Source: Scytalidium lignicola (lineage: Eukaryota; Ascomycota; Leotiomycetes). From it: 64,000 bases of DNA. Below the pieces are notes generated by a model. That model searched no databases. It saw only the letters and a list, made by a program, of their open reading frames with translations, and had not been told where the DNA came from. A program made the position numbers and the translations under genes. The stretch spans positions 1-64,000 of the forward strand of contig NCSJ02000178.1 of assembly GCA_002812745.2 (NCBI GenBank), given 5' to 3'. Below are positions 12,079-23,173 of the stretch, one piece after another (the first letter of the stretch is position 1; each line of letters opens with the position of its first letter).

Positions 12079-12289
12079 ATGAGCTACCGGTTTGTGGCAG
12101 CCAAGCAATCGCCAGGACGAGGGGTGTGTGTACCGCGTGTACCGTGTGTACCGAAAAAGTACGAATGAATTATTTCGGCTTCCAACTCGGACACAATGGA
12201 CGATGACTTGGATCTCCATCCATCCATCCATCCATCCATCCCGATCATTCTACTTCGAGCACTCCAGACAACCATCCGATCCAAAATCA

Positions 12290-13340
12290 CTGCATGGTGA
12301 CTTCCTTCAAAGAGTACGCTTTTTTATATTTTATTTTAATTTTTTTTTTTTGCTTCTTTTGCGGACGAGAGAGGGGAGGCCAGCTCGACACCACCTCGAA
12401 GACCACGACCTCGACCTCGACCACCACCACCACCACCAGNAAAAGCCACCAGCCAGAAGCCACGCAGCCACCGAAGCTCTCTGCCTCTCTCGGTCTCGCT
12501 CACACCCCTCTGCCAGCTCCAGCAACCAACCAAACATCATTCCAACCCCTCCACCCAATGGAAGAAGGATAATCCTCTCCTTCCTCAACGCACTCTGTCT
12601 CATCTTCGCTCACCTCTTTTTTTTTTCTCTTCCCTTCTCCTTCCTCCCCAGCATCTCTGTGTTTTAATTCATTCCACGCTCAANTTGNTTTTTTCNTTTC
12701 TATCTTTCTTTTTTNCCTNNCATCATTGTCTTTCTTCTTCTCCTTCTCAACTTCTCAACCTCCGTTCCTTTTTCGTCATTAATTAACATCCAGTAAGTAC
12801 TGNAAAAATGCGGTTTTATGATTTTCTCATTCTTCATTCTTTTTCTCTACCAAGTCTCTTTCCAACTCCTTCTCCTTTCGCAAAGATGATTCAAGTTTCA
12901 TAAAGATTGAAAGAAAGGGCCGAGGGATCGACAGGTTGCAGCATTGTTACTTTGCTGGTCAATGTTACCGTAACCTCCTCGCTCGCTCGTGAGCATGTCT
13001 CTCTCTCACCAACAATAGCAGAAGATCAGCAAACCCTGTTAGGCTGAAATTTTTCCTTTTTTCCCCCTTTCCTTTCNTTTTTTTCTACTGTGAACACGGT
13101 TTCTTTTTCTCTGGTTCTGCAGAGATCTTTCATTAGATCTTTCGGTCTGTCACTCGTAACATGTGATACTCTCGGTTTGTCATAATTACCTATGGAAACG
13201 TTACCGACGAGCGGAGAATCGGGAAGTCGTGGATTCATAAATAGAAAAGATTCTCTAGGCACGGCTCGTAGTGGAGTGTAGCTTGATGTTATTTTCAAAA
13301 CAGTCTCTCTTTCTTCCCCGTGATTGAATCGCCTTGTATA
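12290..13340 (+). promoter_or_regulatory. Pyrimidine-rich promoter/5' leader-like segment with no downstream ORF
   Basis: A long T/C-rich tract (12310-12780), an AG-GTAAGT-like donor at about 12793 and a plausible acceptor (CAATAG, about 13019) look like a fungal promoter with a 5' UTR intron reading rightward. No start codon with a real coding frame follows, and AT-rich DNA begins at about 13380. Transcription is inferred, not shown. It could equally be a non-coding RNA or chance. Confidence 0.3.
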
Positions 13341-13380
13341 CCAGAACATGATAGAAAATATTTTACTTGAAGAGGTTTTC

Positions 13381-13793
13381 TGTTGGTAGAACAGTGGGTT
13401 AACTTATATGCTAATAGCTTTAAATATCAATGTATAGGTTAACTTATACGCAAATGGCAGTATTCGTGTATGAGTTAACCTATTGGCGAATGGGGAGCAT
13501 TAGTGTATATTATGATTATTAATAATAATTAACTTTAACTTAACTTTAATAATATTTATTATTTTAATACTTTCTCTTAATAAATCTAATTTGTTAAAGT
13601 TAGTTAAGTTTCTTATATAAATAAGAATATCAACTTAAAGTATAATAATTTTATCAAAAGAATACTTATTGTTGGTAGAATAGTGGTAACGTACACGTGA
13701 TATTCACGTGCCCTGTAAGCTAGTCCCGATTAGGTAGTGGGAACGAGCGAAGCTCCTACAGCTTCGCTCTCCCACCCCCTAATCGTACAACAA
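13381..13793. repeat. Repeat-element end: 17 bp direct repeats, palindrome and hairpin
   Basis: TGTTGGTAGAAYAGTGG occurs at 13381-13397 and again at 13670-13686. Between them are three diverged copies of a GTTAACYTAT-containing unit roughly 45 bp apart, then AT-rich filler. The second copy is followed by the palindrome CACGTGATATTCACGTG (13694-13710) and a hairpin whose outer arms GATTAGG/CCTAATC and inner arms GAGCGAAGCT/AGCTTCGCTC span 13728-13784. TGTTGG at one end and ACAACA near 13787 recall LTR ends, but no polymerase, integrase or target duplication was found. Confidence 0.5.
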
Positions 13794-13817
13794 CCATGGA
13801 ATAGCACAACGAGTATA

Positions 13818-14417
13818 TTACGTATAATTGCGTACCGTACTTCGTGCTACAGGTGAACCGACAGTTACCTCTGCATAACAGAATAACTGGGGCCGCGAAT
13901 GATAGGTACCTTTCTCTTGAAGATCACACCAATGCATGAATCCAGCAACTTCCCCAGTATTCAGACACGTCAGCTCTATCTTGTTTCCCATTTCCTTATC
14001 AGACCCGGAAGCACTAAGGACATTCGAAAGATCGTTTTCTGCATTAGTAACATTCATCCTATCAGTGTTCCGCTTCGTAGGAGTAACTTTTCCCTCGCTC
14101 TTCCTTTTCTTTCGAGGTGATGTTGCTCCCATGCCTTCCGTATCTATTGCAAGACGTACTATAGCAGCACCACAAGAGCCTTCGCGAATGATGGGCTGCG
14201 AATTTACTATCGGATCACTAGTGGCCCAGATACCTTGTGCAAGAACCATGTATATGCCTGGATCAGGAAGATCTTTCTGGTGCTCCTTTAAAACCTTATC
14301 CACCCGCCGTTGCTTATCTTGTGCTGTAATAGCCCTTACACCTCTACACGACAGGCCTTGCTGACGTCCCGTAGTGAAGCTGTCGATCATATAAAGATCA
14401 CCTGCCCGCAGTTGAGA
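13818..14417 (-). CDS. Hypothetical protein, probably partial
   Basis: I do not recognise this gene. The minus-strand frame is open for 190 codons from ATG at 14390 and reads coherently: RGVRAITAQDKQRR, an IIREGSCGAAIVRL stretch, a basic Lys/Arg-rich linker (SPRKKRKSEGKVTPTKR) and GEVAGFMHWCDLQ near the end. The same frame stays open upstream of the ATG (AGDLYMIDS) to a possible splice acceptor AAACTCAG near 14418. A donor-like GAG-GTAACT lies near the 3' end, so further exons on either side are possible. It sits in AT-rich DNA next to a hairpin element, in the same orientation as the orphan gene at 16394-17572. It may be a gene carried by a mobile element or a decaying copy. Confidence 0.45.
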   Translation of the reverse strand, partial: SQLRAGDLYMIDSFTTGRQQGLSCRGVRAITAQDKQRRVDKVLKEHQKDLPDPGIYMVLAQGIWATSDPIVNSQPIIREGSCGAAIVRLAIDTEGMGATSPRKKRKSEGKVTPTKRNTDRMNVTNAENDLSNVLSASGSDKEMGNKIELTCLNTGEVAGFMHWCDLQEKGTYHSRPQLFCYAEVTVGSPVARSTVRNYT

Positions 14418-16393
14418 ATACTGAGTTTTAAAGTAAATCTACACTTAACCAATTATTATCACACTGTTAGTCTCCTATTATGTTTCAACCTCCTGGTCTC
14501 TCTTCACTCTATGTATGGACAACCTTGACATTCGACAACAAGATTTCGACGACAAATCTTGGAAATCTCAATGGTTTTCTTTTTGTCTTTAAAGCCTGCT
14601 CACTTTCATTTGCTCACTCGTCTGATCTAGATCTAGGTCTAGGCTTTTGCAATTATACATCATTTTCTCTCGTATGTTATGCATGCCTGATGAATAAGGT
14701 ATTTCGAGATTGAATGTATTCACGAAGGCTGCAAGATAAGATGTATGTTGATGTAGCTTGGACAGACGGGTTCTTGTATGCAAGAGATTCTGGACGAGGA
14801 GTATATACCAGATTTCTTTGTTCAATGATATATGGTTTTAATTAGGATGTAGTGTATTGTAACAAATTCACTACTTCCTGTACTGATTAAGGAATCTAGA
14901 TATTAAATACTGTAGAGTACATACCGAGGAATTAGGTGTAACATAAATTCAGAACAAAACCATTAGCCTAATTCTCAAGGATATTTCAATTGTTAGAGCT
15001 CATTGTTTCTCTCTCGTTCAATACTTAAAGCATTGCATACAATATCTAATAAGAATAACCTGCTCACTCTTCTTTTTCTTTTCTAAGAGTGATAGGCGCT
15101 TCTAAAATCCTCTGATATCAAGAGCAGCGGTTAGAAGAAGAAGTCTTGAAGATTCACTACCTCTTAGTCTTTTTAAGTTTTCTGAATAAACTCTTACTAA
15201 CTAGTATAGCCTAGATCATCATAGCAAAGGCATAAGGATAGACTATAAACAAAGACGACTAGGCTCTCGAGGAAGACGGTGTTTCCTGCATTTTCAAGGG
15301 GGCGGGTATCGTGGATCGTGGAGAATAAACGCAAGTACCGTGTTAGCTACTTGAGGGTAAATTCAAAGGCACATCACACCCAAACCATAGTGACAAATTT
15401 TGATTCTACATTTTGTCGAACGACTGCTTCTTTAACTGCATGATATTTATCCTCTCATATATATCTAGCGTACTTAAGTGCTCACATAGGAATATATGCA
15501 AAATGAGAAAATTATTAATGATGACTTACTACAAATAAAGTATATGCGTCATTATATCGAGATTCACAACCTTCTTATCACAGTTAATAAAAAATACTAT
15601 TCGTGTTAGCACTGACACTCGTTCAGTCCCCTTCAATATTTCTTAAGATTTCTCTGTTGAGCAATTGACAGTCCCGTAAAGAAAGGTCTGGATTATAACG
15701 ACAGTAGAATCTGGATTCAGTATCAAGTCGTATATTCCAATTAACTGTAAATCTCCTAAGTGTTTCTTTCCACTTATATCTGGTAAAGGGGTTGGTTTGG
15801 TGTGCTTGTGTATGATTTAGTTTATTCGGATACTTTAGAATTCTATGAAACAAAATGATATAGATGTTTCGATTTGTCCAACTCTGGCTTATTATCCGGC
15901 CACTGCACAAGCATTGCAAAGAACATAAATACTACAATCTGTGCGTAAGTATCACGCAGTCATGGGTAGACAGAGAAGATAGGTAGACCCGACATCTACC
16001 ATCTATAAAGACAAACCTTTAAAGAGGGCTATATTTTCTTGGAAGCATTCATGAGTTGAAGAAGCAATGCATTGTAATGAAGGTATAAATCACCTTCTGC
16101 AATGACTAAGCTATCTCTATTATTCGAATTGCAATTAATTCGCAGCCATCACATTCCTGGCGAGCAATTGCTGTAGTGAAAACAATTGTCTCAACCTTTA
16201 GCATTCCACCGCGAGAGTGCCTAATAACAAATAAGCCGCCTACTAGTGCTTATTATGACCTAGAATATCGATCGATCAGTAAGCAGAGTAGAGTGTCGTT
16301 TATTTTCCATGTTCCCTTATTGTCTGTGCTTTGGATATTTTTACATGCCTCATTATCTCCTACCATCCTGAAGGAATAGAATACCAGTGTCCC
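14418..16393. other. AT-rich gene-free DNA
   Basis: About 2 kb of AT-rich sequence with stops in all frames. It looks like decayed, possibly RIP-affected, DNA, but I cannot align it to any element. The ORFs at 14480-14713 and 15623-15919 show no protein signature. Confidence 0.5.
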
Positions 16394-17572
16394 TTATTTA
16401 TCCTCGTCCTGAGCAATATTGACTCTGTTAATAGTCTGCTTTTTAGACTTGAGTATTTCTTCAATCATTCCAGTATCTGACTCCGAATCACAATCATATT
16501 GAGAGTAGTAGTCATTTGAGCCGTCAAGTCCACTGGGCGGTGTAGTGGATACACTTGTAGAGCTGCTTGGACCATTGGTTGTGCTTGGGGCTTGATTGCT
16601 AAACATCCTAATACTGGTTCCACCACTGCTAGAAGAAGATCTTGATGCAGCCATACCTCTAAAGGCTTCACCTGGAATGGGGGAACCATAAAATAGGCTT
16701 TCAGCTTGTTTTTGCTTCGACGCTACATAGGCAGGTGAGAATGGAACTATGTATGAGTTATCACTCTCTGTAGATAGAGGCTTTCTAGACCTAACGGCGG
16801 GTTCCGAGAGACCAGAGACATCTGTGTCCCTAGCTTCATTTGATGGGACAACCGATGATGTTAGAGAGGGAGCCATGCCTTTGGGCGGAGGGCCACCCCA
16901 GCTAGAGTTGCTACTACCGGCAGTCTCATCAATCAAAGCACGGGCCTGGTTCCAGTAATAGGCCTGTTCTTCAGCGTCGTCACCTTGGGCTGGTAGACAT
17001 AGTTAGTATGAATTTATGTGACAAGAGCAGGAGATAGGGCCCCTACCTCCAGCATCCTCAATAGACTTTCTAACATCAACATCATGGGCGATGGTAGGAT
17101 CTGTCTGAAGTCCAAGCACCTTTGCCTTCCGTCCGTGTTCCCATTCAAATTTACTTCCCGTAAAGTTAATAGGTGGATTTCTCTCCCAAACCTGTCTCAT
17201 GCCCCTTGTGAGCCGACGCGACGGTTGTCTACTGATAAAAGCCATAGCACCCTTCTTTTCCTGGAGTATAATATCAATCATCCTAGCAACCTCTCTTTTG
17301 TCGATGTCCTTTTTATAGTCTTTGTGGTGGACAGCTTTGTTGAGTAGGGTAGCAACGTTTAGGTAGGCATGTTTCTGGGCATCCACGGCGTCGCTTTTCT
17401 TTTCAGATGGCGCCCAGCAGTGCTCTCCTTTAGCAATTAGGCAGAGGAGAGTATGCATCTGTCCAGAACTGTTAGCAAGCATAGAGGAGGAATGGTGAAG
17501 ACAAGCCGTATTTACCTCGAAAGGAGTCCAGTCATGATGCATATCCTTACGCTTCTTTGGTGTATTAGGCAT
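16394..17572 (-). CDS. Orphan two-exon gene, hypothetical Ser-rich protein
   Basis: I do not recognise the family. Two exons, 17572-17047 and 16989-16394, are joined by a good intron (GTAGGG donor, ACTAAC branch, CCAG acceptor) into 373 residues. The junction reads SIEDAGG-AQGDDAEEQAYYW with no frame loss. The N-terminal half (1-175) is basic and probably folded or helical: it begins MPNTPKKRKDMHHDWTPFEV, contains GEHCWAPSEKK, KDIDKREVARMIDIILQEKK and MRQVWERNPPINFTGSKFEW, and could bind nucleic acid. The C-terminal half is Ser/Thr/Pro-rich and disordered (ASRSSSSSGGTSIR), and the protein ends in an acidic then basic segment with EEILKSKKQTINRV. There is no signal peptide or TM segment. The surrounding DNA is AT-rich while this frame is intact, which argues for a functional or recent gene. 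Its position beside a repeat end suggests an accessory origin. Confidence 0.7.
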
Positions 17573-18685
17573 TTTGATTAGAGATTTATTGGCTGGATGT
17601 TGGATTCAGTAGTAGGGAAGGGATATGACGACGTGACCGTATTGCCTGCAGTTGTTGTGCTGATTCTCAAGTATTGACAACAGAGAGAATTTAATATCTT
17701 AATGTATGAGGAGTGAGTATAGAAGGTTCTTAATAGCTAGCAAGCAAAGTAAAGTAAACTGTTGTTGTCAGACAACAACTAAGTAGAATATTTGAAAGTT
17801 AATAAGAAAAAGCTGAAAAACTTAATAAGAAGTAATAGACACGGCGGCGAGTCAAGTGATCTCCAATATCTTGAATATTCTGGAAGCTGATAATGCGGCT
17901 GACGACCTAAACTGGTTAAACTGAAGACAGAAATGGAAAGTGCGTTCGTAGTATCTTCCTTTGACCATTGACGTCTATTACCTCCAAAAACATTCCATGA
18001 TAATAGTAGGAACACCAAGCATCCTAGTAATAATCTCTAAAGGGTCTGATCTCCCGTTCCATAATTCCTGCATATAGTCTAATTTGTGTTCTATGGTTGG
18101 TATCTGTCTTTGCTGGGATGCTAAGGCCGAGAAGTCGGATTCACACAACATGAACGATAGTAATCTTGTCTAGAATTTCCTAGATCCTTGTTTGCTAGCA
18201 ATTGAGGAATCAAAGTCATAAGTCCTTGGTGAACCTGTGTTGGTATATTATGTGAATGGACCATTAAGAATAAATTAAACGAAAAGGGTTGCAATCTTAC
18301 AACGTAACCGAAAGAGAGACTCTTGCCTTGCGTATATTAAAAAGATTGCAATTTTTCGAGGTGCAGAGCTCTCTCAGACATGCAACAAAACTTTTGGCTA
18401 GGCAGGCATATCCAATAAATCTTCACCATTCTGAATCTGCTTTGCCACTTGGTCAAAGAAATCACTTACAAAAGACGCGTTAAACTTTAAGTAGCAAACA
18501 GTAGCCATATCAGCCAGACAATATAAGAGAAACAAGCGATACATCTATTCATTTATATCTTTAGTCTTGACACAAACAACCACGTGATGCATCCAATCAT
18601 CGCCTTGACCCATGAAAATGCAAGATCCATCCAACGCCATAAAGATGCACCAGCACCTCTGTTCTCTGTAAGGAAATAGTTCTAT
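17573..18685. other. AT-rich intergenic DNA with a small palindrome
   Basis: Gene-free. A perfect inverted repeat GTTGTTGTC-AGACAACAAC lies at about 17761-17779. The right end is the 3' flank of the PI4-kinase gene. Nothing else supported. Confidence 0.5.
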
Positions 18686-21600
18686 CTAGTATATACCCTG
18701 AGTTCGATATTGGAAGGTGTCGTAACTGTAACAAGGTGAGTTAGAGAGCTTTGCAACACAAGAGGAAGGGGCAGTGTGTAATAGATGTTGTAAGGGGTAA
18801 GTATTACTTACAGTCGTGTATAATAACTTCCCAGAGACTTTCCAACCAAATCAGTTTCAACGAAATGTTCGGCCTCATCAGCACTAAGCTGTAACTGGAA
18901 TCGCTGGCGCAAGCTGTTGGTTGCTTGCTGCACACCATACGAGAAACATGGCATGCTTGATTCCCGGCCCATCATGCTGACCAAGTCAATAAGATTATCC
19001 GCGGATCGCCGAAGTGCTATTTATTCTATTAGTCCAGATAACTCCAAAAGTCTAAGGAACAATTTCAGGCTCATACCTTGAAATGCCTGCTTGCATAACT
19101 TCTTATACTCCTCAAAAGCCGGGGAGTTAATACCGCCCAAGACATCAACATACTCTTGCGTAAGTTTGAAAGGAGCGGCTTCAAACCCAACAGACCCAGG
19201 TGAATTAGACAACATAAATCCGAAGTCGATATGAATAATATGACCCTCGTTATCGATAAGGACATTACCATTATGACGATCCTTGAGCTGTAGGATGTAG
19301 GAAATTATACTGTATGCTGCAAGTGACCGCTTGAATGCGTCTTCAGCAGCCTTGTACGCTTCGCTATCCGGAGGACCAAAGGTCTTTACAAAATGGTCCT
19401 TCAAGGTAGCTATCCGTCCTCGGGGATTCGTGCCAGACTCGACCGTAGCAAGTGTCAAGCTGCGCTTTAAAGAATGGAGAGAAACACCATTGGTGATAGT
19501 TTCGATAAGTCCAGAGGACTCTCCAGTAACTAAGATGCGCATTCGTTTCACCCAAACTGGAACCTCAGCGTCCTTGAAGATCTTATCACACACAGTGATC
19601 AGTTGGCATGCGAATGCTTCTTGCCTTAGATCCGATCCTGTTTTAACAATGACACTGAGGACATCCCAATTCTTCATCCAACCGTATGGCGATGATTTTC
19701 GTATACGTTCCTTCTTCATATGCCAAGCCTCTCCGAAAGTTGCTGCACTAGGGTCGTCACGATCCCCTTTACGTTGAACACCACCAGTCTTTTGGTCATT
19801 CTCCATTCGTGCAGCTCCAGCAGCAGTGTTAATTGGTCCTGTTGTCGTGCCATCTACATCATCATCAGACCCAGCCTTCTCAGCCTTTTCGGCCTTTTCG
19901 GCTTCGGCATTCGCATTCGCCATGATCATGTCGAACGTAGGAGCGTGATGTGTGCTATCTTCCAACTCAAAGCTCTGCTCCTCTAAGCTTTGCATGCTAG
20001 CAATAATCTTAGCACGGATCGCAGCGACTTCGCTCTTTGGCCTTTTCCCACTAGTCGACTCTAGCTGAGCGAGCATTTGGGCAGCGGTCCGCATATGTGT
20101 CGCTAGAGCTGAAAAGTCGGGTTGATCCGATGATCTTCCCTGACTTATATTATTATACTTGCGTGAAGGACCAGGGCTACTTGACCGTGATGTAGATGCT
20201 CCAGATGTTCTAGGAGTCGCAAGATTAGAGATCGTAGTTAGTGTTGTTGCACCACTGGACAGTCGGACTGGAGGAGGTGGCTGAATGGGATTGTTGTGAA
20301 TCTTGACCTGATCATTCTCATCAAATGCTTGTATTAACGGCGAGCTGCCAAGGTCGCCAGAGACTGGCTCAAAGACACTGTCTACCTGAACCTCGGTGGT
20401 TTTCAAACTATCAGGTATCCTCGGGGAATCTGACAGATCGAAAATACGTCGTCGGCTACTGCTTTCCTCCGACAAAAGTTTGTGCAATAGCTTCTCATTG
20501 TCCGGTGTATCAGGATTGAAAGAAAAGTCTTCCCGCAAGACCTCTACCATGAGAAGGTATGGCACCTTCTCAGCACTATTCAACACTGTGGCCTCAGCAG
20601 GGTTGAGTCTCACAATACGGTGGTGACGACTCTTGCCTGGAGCACCATCCACGAGTGATGCAGGACAAATAACAGGAATGTCGACTTCAGCTGGTAAATC
20701 CTGAGCGATAAGTGCTAGCTCAGCACGGAGGGCACTTAGACGAGCCGGTTTGGGGACAATGACTAAGCGGTTTGATATGTCCTGCAACGCCGCTATAAAT
20801 TGCGTTTCACAGCGAAAATAATTCTGCCTCAACAGCTTGACTTTCTGAGTATGCGAGAGGGAAGATGGAGTAAGTGATCTTGCAATATGATGGGAATAAT
20901 TATGATGGTGATGATTGTGGTGGTGCTTCTTATTTGTGTCGATGGGCTTCTGAACAAGTCCTGCAGAGGCGGGTGTCGGTGGCCTTGTAATTTTCCTAGG
21001 AGTTCTTAGTTCAGCAGGGAGCGGAAGAGACGAAGAACTGAGCCGAGGATCAACCCCATCCAAATCCAGACGAGCTGGGCGCCTTAAATCCCCAAGGCCA
21101 TTTCGATTTGAGCCTGATGATACAGGTCTATTTAGAGACAACGACCTCTGCCCAATCCCAAGAGTTGATGGTGCCGCAGACAGTGCATCGGAACTGGAAG
21201 TCCTGTTGGGATCTTTAGCTTTCTTCGGACGAGACGATCCGGCCGCCGTAGTATGACTTCGGACGATCTTTGGTGTTGGATGAAGATTGTCCGATATCAC
21301 GTCTCCAGCCTGAGGTTTCCGTGCTTGAGCAATTGCAAGTGGTCCAGCCCATCGTGGTAGAAAAGGTGCAGCTACACTCGCTAGGACGAAGCTGCCCAAT
21401 ACCATGACCGGAAGCACATTCTCCTTGATTTTCTCGGCCCTTGCCGGTTCACCCTGCCCAAACACAATATGTTGAACCTTGTTATATAACCTCCTGCAGG
21501 TCTTGAATGCCTTTGACTGCGGATTCGAAGAAAGGTCGTGTAGATAGGTTTGAAAAAGCCAGAAAGTCTTCACAAACTCGCGTTAGCACAAGTCCTCCAA

Positions 21601-22034
21601 CACAATACCCCTCTCCAGATAAAAAGGCCCCCTTCTCTCCGGGAACCCCGGTTTGCTTACAAGTAACGCCGCATTGACCGATTCCTCACATAAGTCCAGT
21701 ATAAACTCCTCCAATGCCATGGACTCATTGTCCAGACTGATGATGAGATGACATAATTGCGGCAGGAAGAACTCTATCTCCTCGTAGCTGAACAGCCGAA
21801 GCTTGGAACACAGCACGTAGTGAATTCCAACATGATCCGCATAGCGACTAAAATAAATAAAACAAAACCCCAATCAGTAAATCAAGAAACTTTGTTTTTT
21901 TCTCGCGTTATGCAAGAAGTTCGAGTGGGTTGTGGAAGAAGAGAGGTTCCCTACGATAGGTACGCTACTGAGAGGAACGGATTCTGGCTAAACACGTCCG
22001 ACTCGATGAACCGCTTCAACAGATCCCAAGACAT
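18686..22034 (-). CDS. pik1: Phosphatidylinositol 4-kinase, PIK1/type III beta
   Basis: It makes PI4P at the Golgi and nucleus, controlling secretion and vesicle traffic. Five exons on the minus strand, 22034-21955, 21847-21661, 21567-19077, 19016-18812 and 18725-18686, total exactly 1000 codons plus stop. The start MSWDLLKRFIESDVFSQNPF and the helical LKU region (FFLPQLCHLIISLDNESMAL, ALEEFILDLCEESVNAALLT-FWLFQTYL) match the family. A long Ser/Pro/Arg-rich disordered middle follows. The catalytic part has SPYGWMKNWDVLSVIVKTGS, DLRQEAFACQLI, the catalytic loop LKDRHNGNVLID and the activation loop HIIHIDFGFMLSNSPGSVGF, with all key residues kept. The tiny last exon completes SYYTRLYDTFQYRTQGIY. 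All introns are canonical with short AT-rich bodies. There is no sign of decay despite the AT-rich left flank. Confidence 0.95.
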
Positions 22035-23173
22035 TTGGAAGTCCTTTCTCTCTCGCTCTCGCTGTCTCTCTTTTCCCTTTCCCCTTCCCCCGGAGCTTAT
22101 TGTTGCAAAATACGGGTTGGTGGTGGGTGGTTGTTTAAGCTATAAGATTTGAGGCGCAATGCCTCTAATTTCTCTCGACATCAACCGATGCGTCGAGTGC
22201 TGCGTATCATATCTAGGTGTGCCATGTGTGGGAAAAAAAATCCGTCGAAAAGAGTTTGAAGTTGGCCGCGCACGGGGGGTCGTTGGGGGAAGGTTTTGCA
22301 GAGATGTTGGTGGTCTCAAAAAGTAAATGTTTCCCTAAAGGAGAAATCCACGGGACGGGGTCTAGAAATGCGCCACGCTAATTCGTTTTCGGACAGCTCC
22401 CTCTCTCTCTCCCCTTTGGTTTTGGTATCATGCTCGAAAGCCTCAGCCTCATTGGTTTATAATTCAGAACGAGTTTGAATTCGGAAAGCCCTTTTGTGGT
22501 ATTCGCAAAATATGGGAAATTTAATTAAACTTTTTTTAATAGACTTTATAGAGAAAAACGCGATATAGGATAATTTTTTGTTGGTTTAAAAGATTCTATC
22601 TACAAATATTGAGTCGCATCCCTGCGATAATTGCCCACCGCTTCTCTTCAGCCTCGCGCATCGAAGCGAGGCTGTGAGGGGAAGAGAAGGGGGGGTTTGG
22701 AAATCCATAAATCAGATACCGATATGACAAAAAATGAATACATATATACATAAATGGCGAGCATAAAAGCTCGATATGAAAACCGCACCAGCTTTTTTTC
22801 ATCATGCCCTCAAAAAACACAACTAAAATTTATCAGCTTTGTACAGTGCCTACCTTGCGCTCTTTTTAAGCCATCCCGGATCTGTTTCCCTTCCTTTTCT
22901 CATTTCCAGGTCTTCCAAACGCCTCATACGATGCAAATTCTCCATTCCCTGTTAGACCGTGCTGAAATGCTAGCAGCTCATTAACTTTCCTCGCCCATTC
23001 TTTGGGCTCATGATTTCGATCAGGATGATTCGCTCAAGAGGCTCGCTCCCACATACCTAACTCCTTTATCCCTCTAAGTGCTTAAGATGAAGAGCAACAA
23101 CTAAAGAAATCCCTTCGCTCAATCACTAAATGCGGCATCAATATCATGGCCTAGATATTCCTCAATCTAGAGT
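22035..23173. other. Intergenic, PI4-kinase promoter side
   Basis: The promoter and leader of the PI4-kinase gene (right of 22034, with a CT-rich stretch about 22045-22095 and 22395-22415) and the 3' flank of the velvet gene. No gene seen. Confidence 0.5.

Larger units (their letters stand above)
10811..13380. other. Microsatellite-rich intergenic DNA
   Basis: There is no supported gene in 2.6 kb. It holds two (TACTG)n/(CAGTA)n arrays, a G-rich GGTAGT/GGAGAT stretch, a (CATC)n stretch near 12217-12241, and a T/C-rich segment with most of the window's Ns (12440-13077). ORFs here are low-complexity (Gly/Ser, His/Leu, Pro/Ser) translations of the repeats. Confidence 0.65.

Noticed and set aside
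13694..13793. Helitron 3' end (hairpin near a CTAG) or LTR of a Copia element
   Set aside because: The CTAG is not followed by T, there is no Rep/helicase, no reverse transcriptase or integrase, and no second LTR or target duplication was found. Kept only as a repeat.
19331..20626. Plus-strand ORFs opposite the PI4-kinase gene
   Set aside because: They are antisense shadows of a well-supported coding exon.
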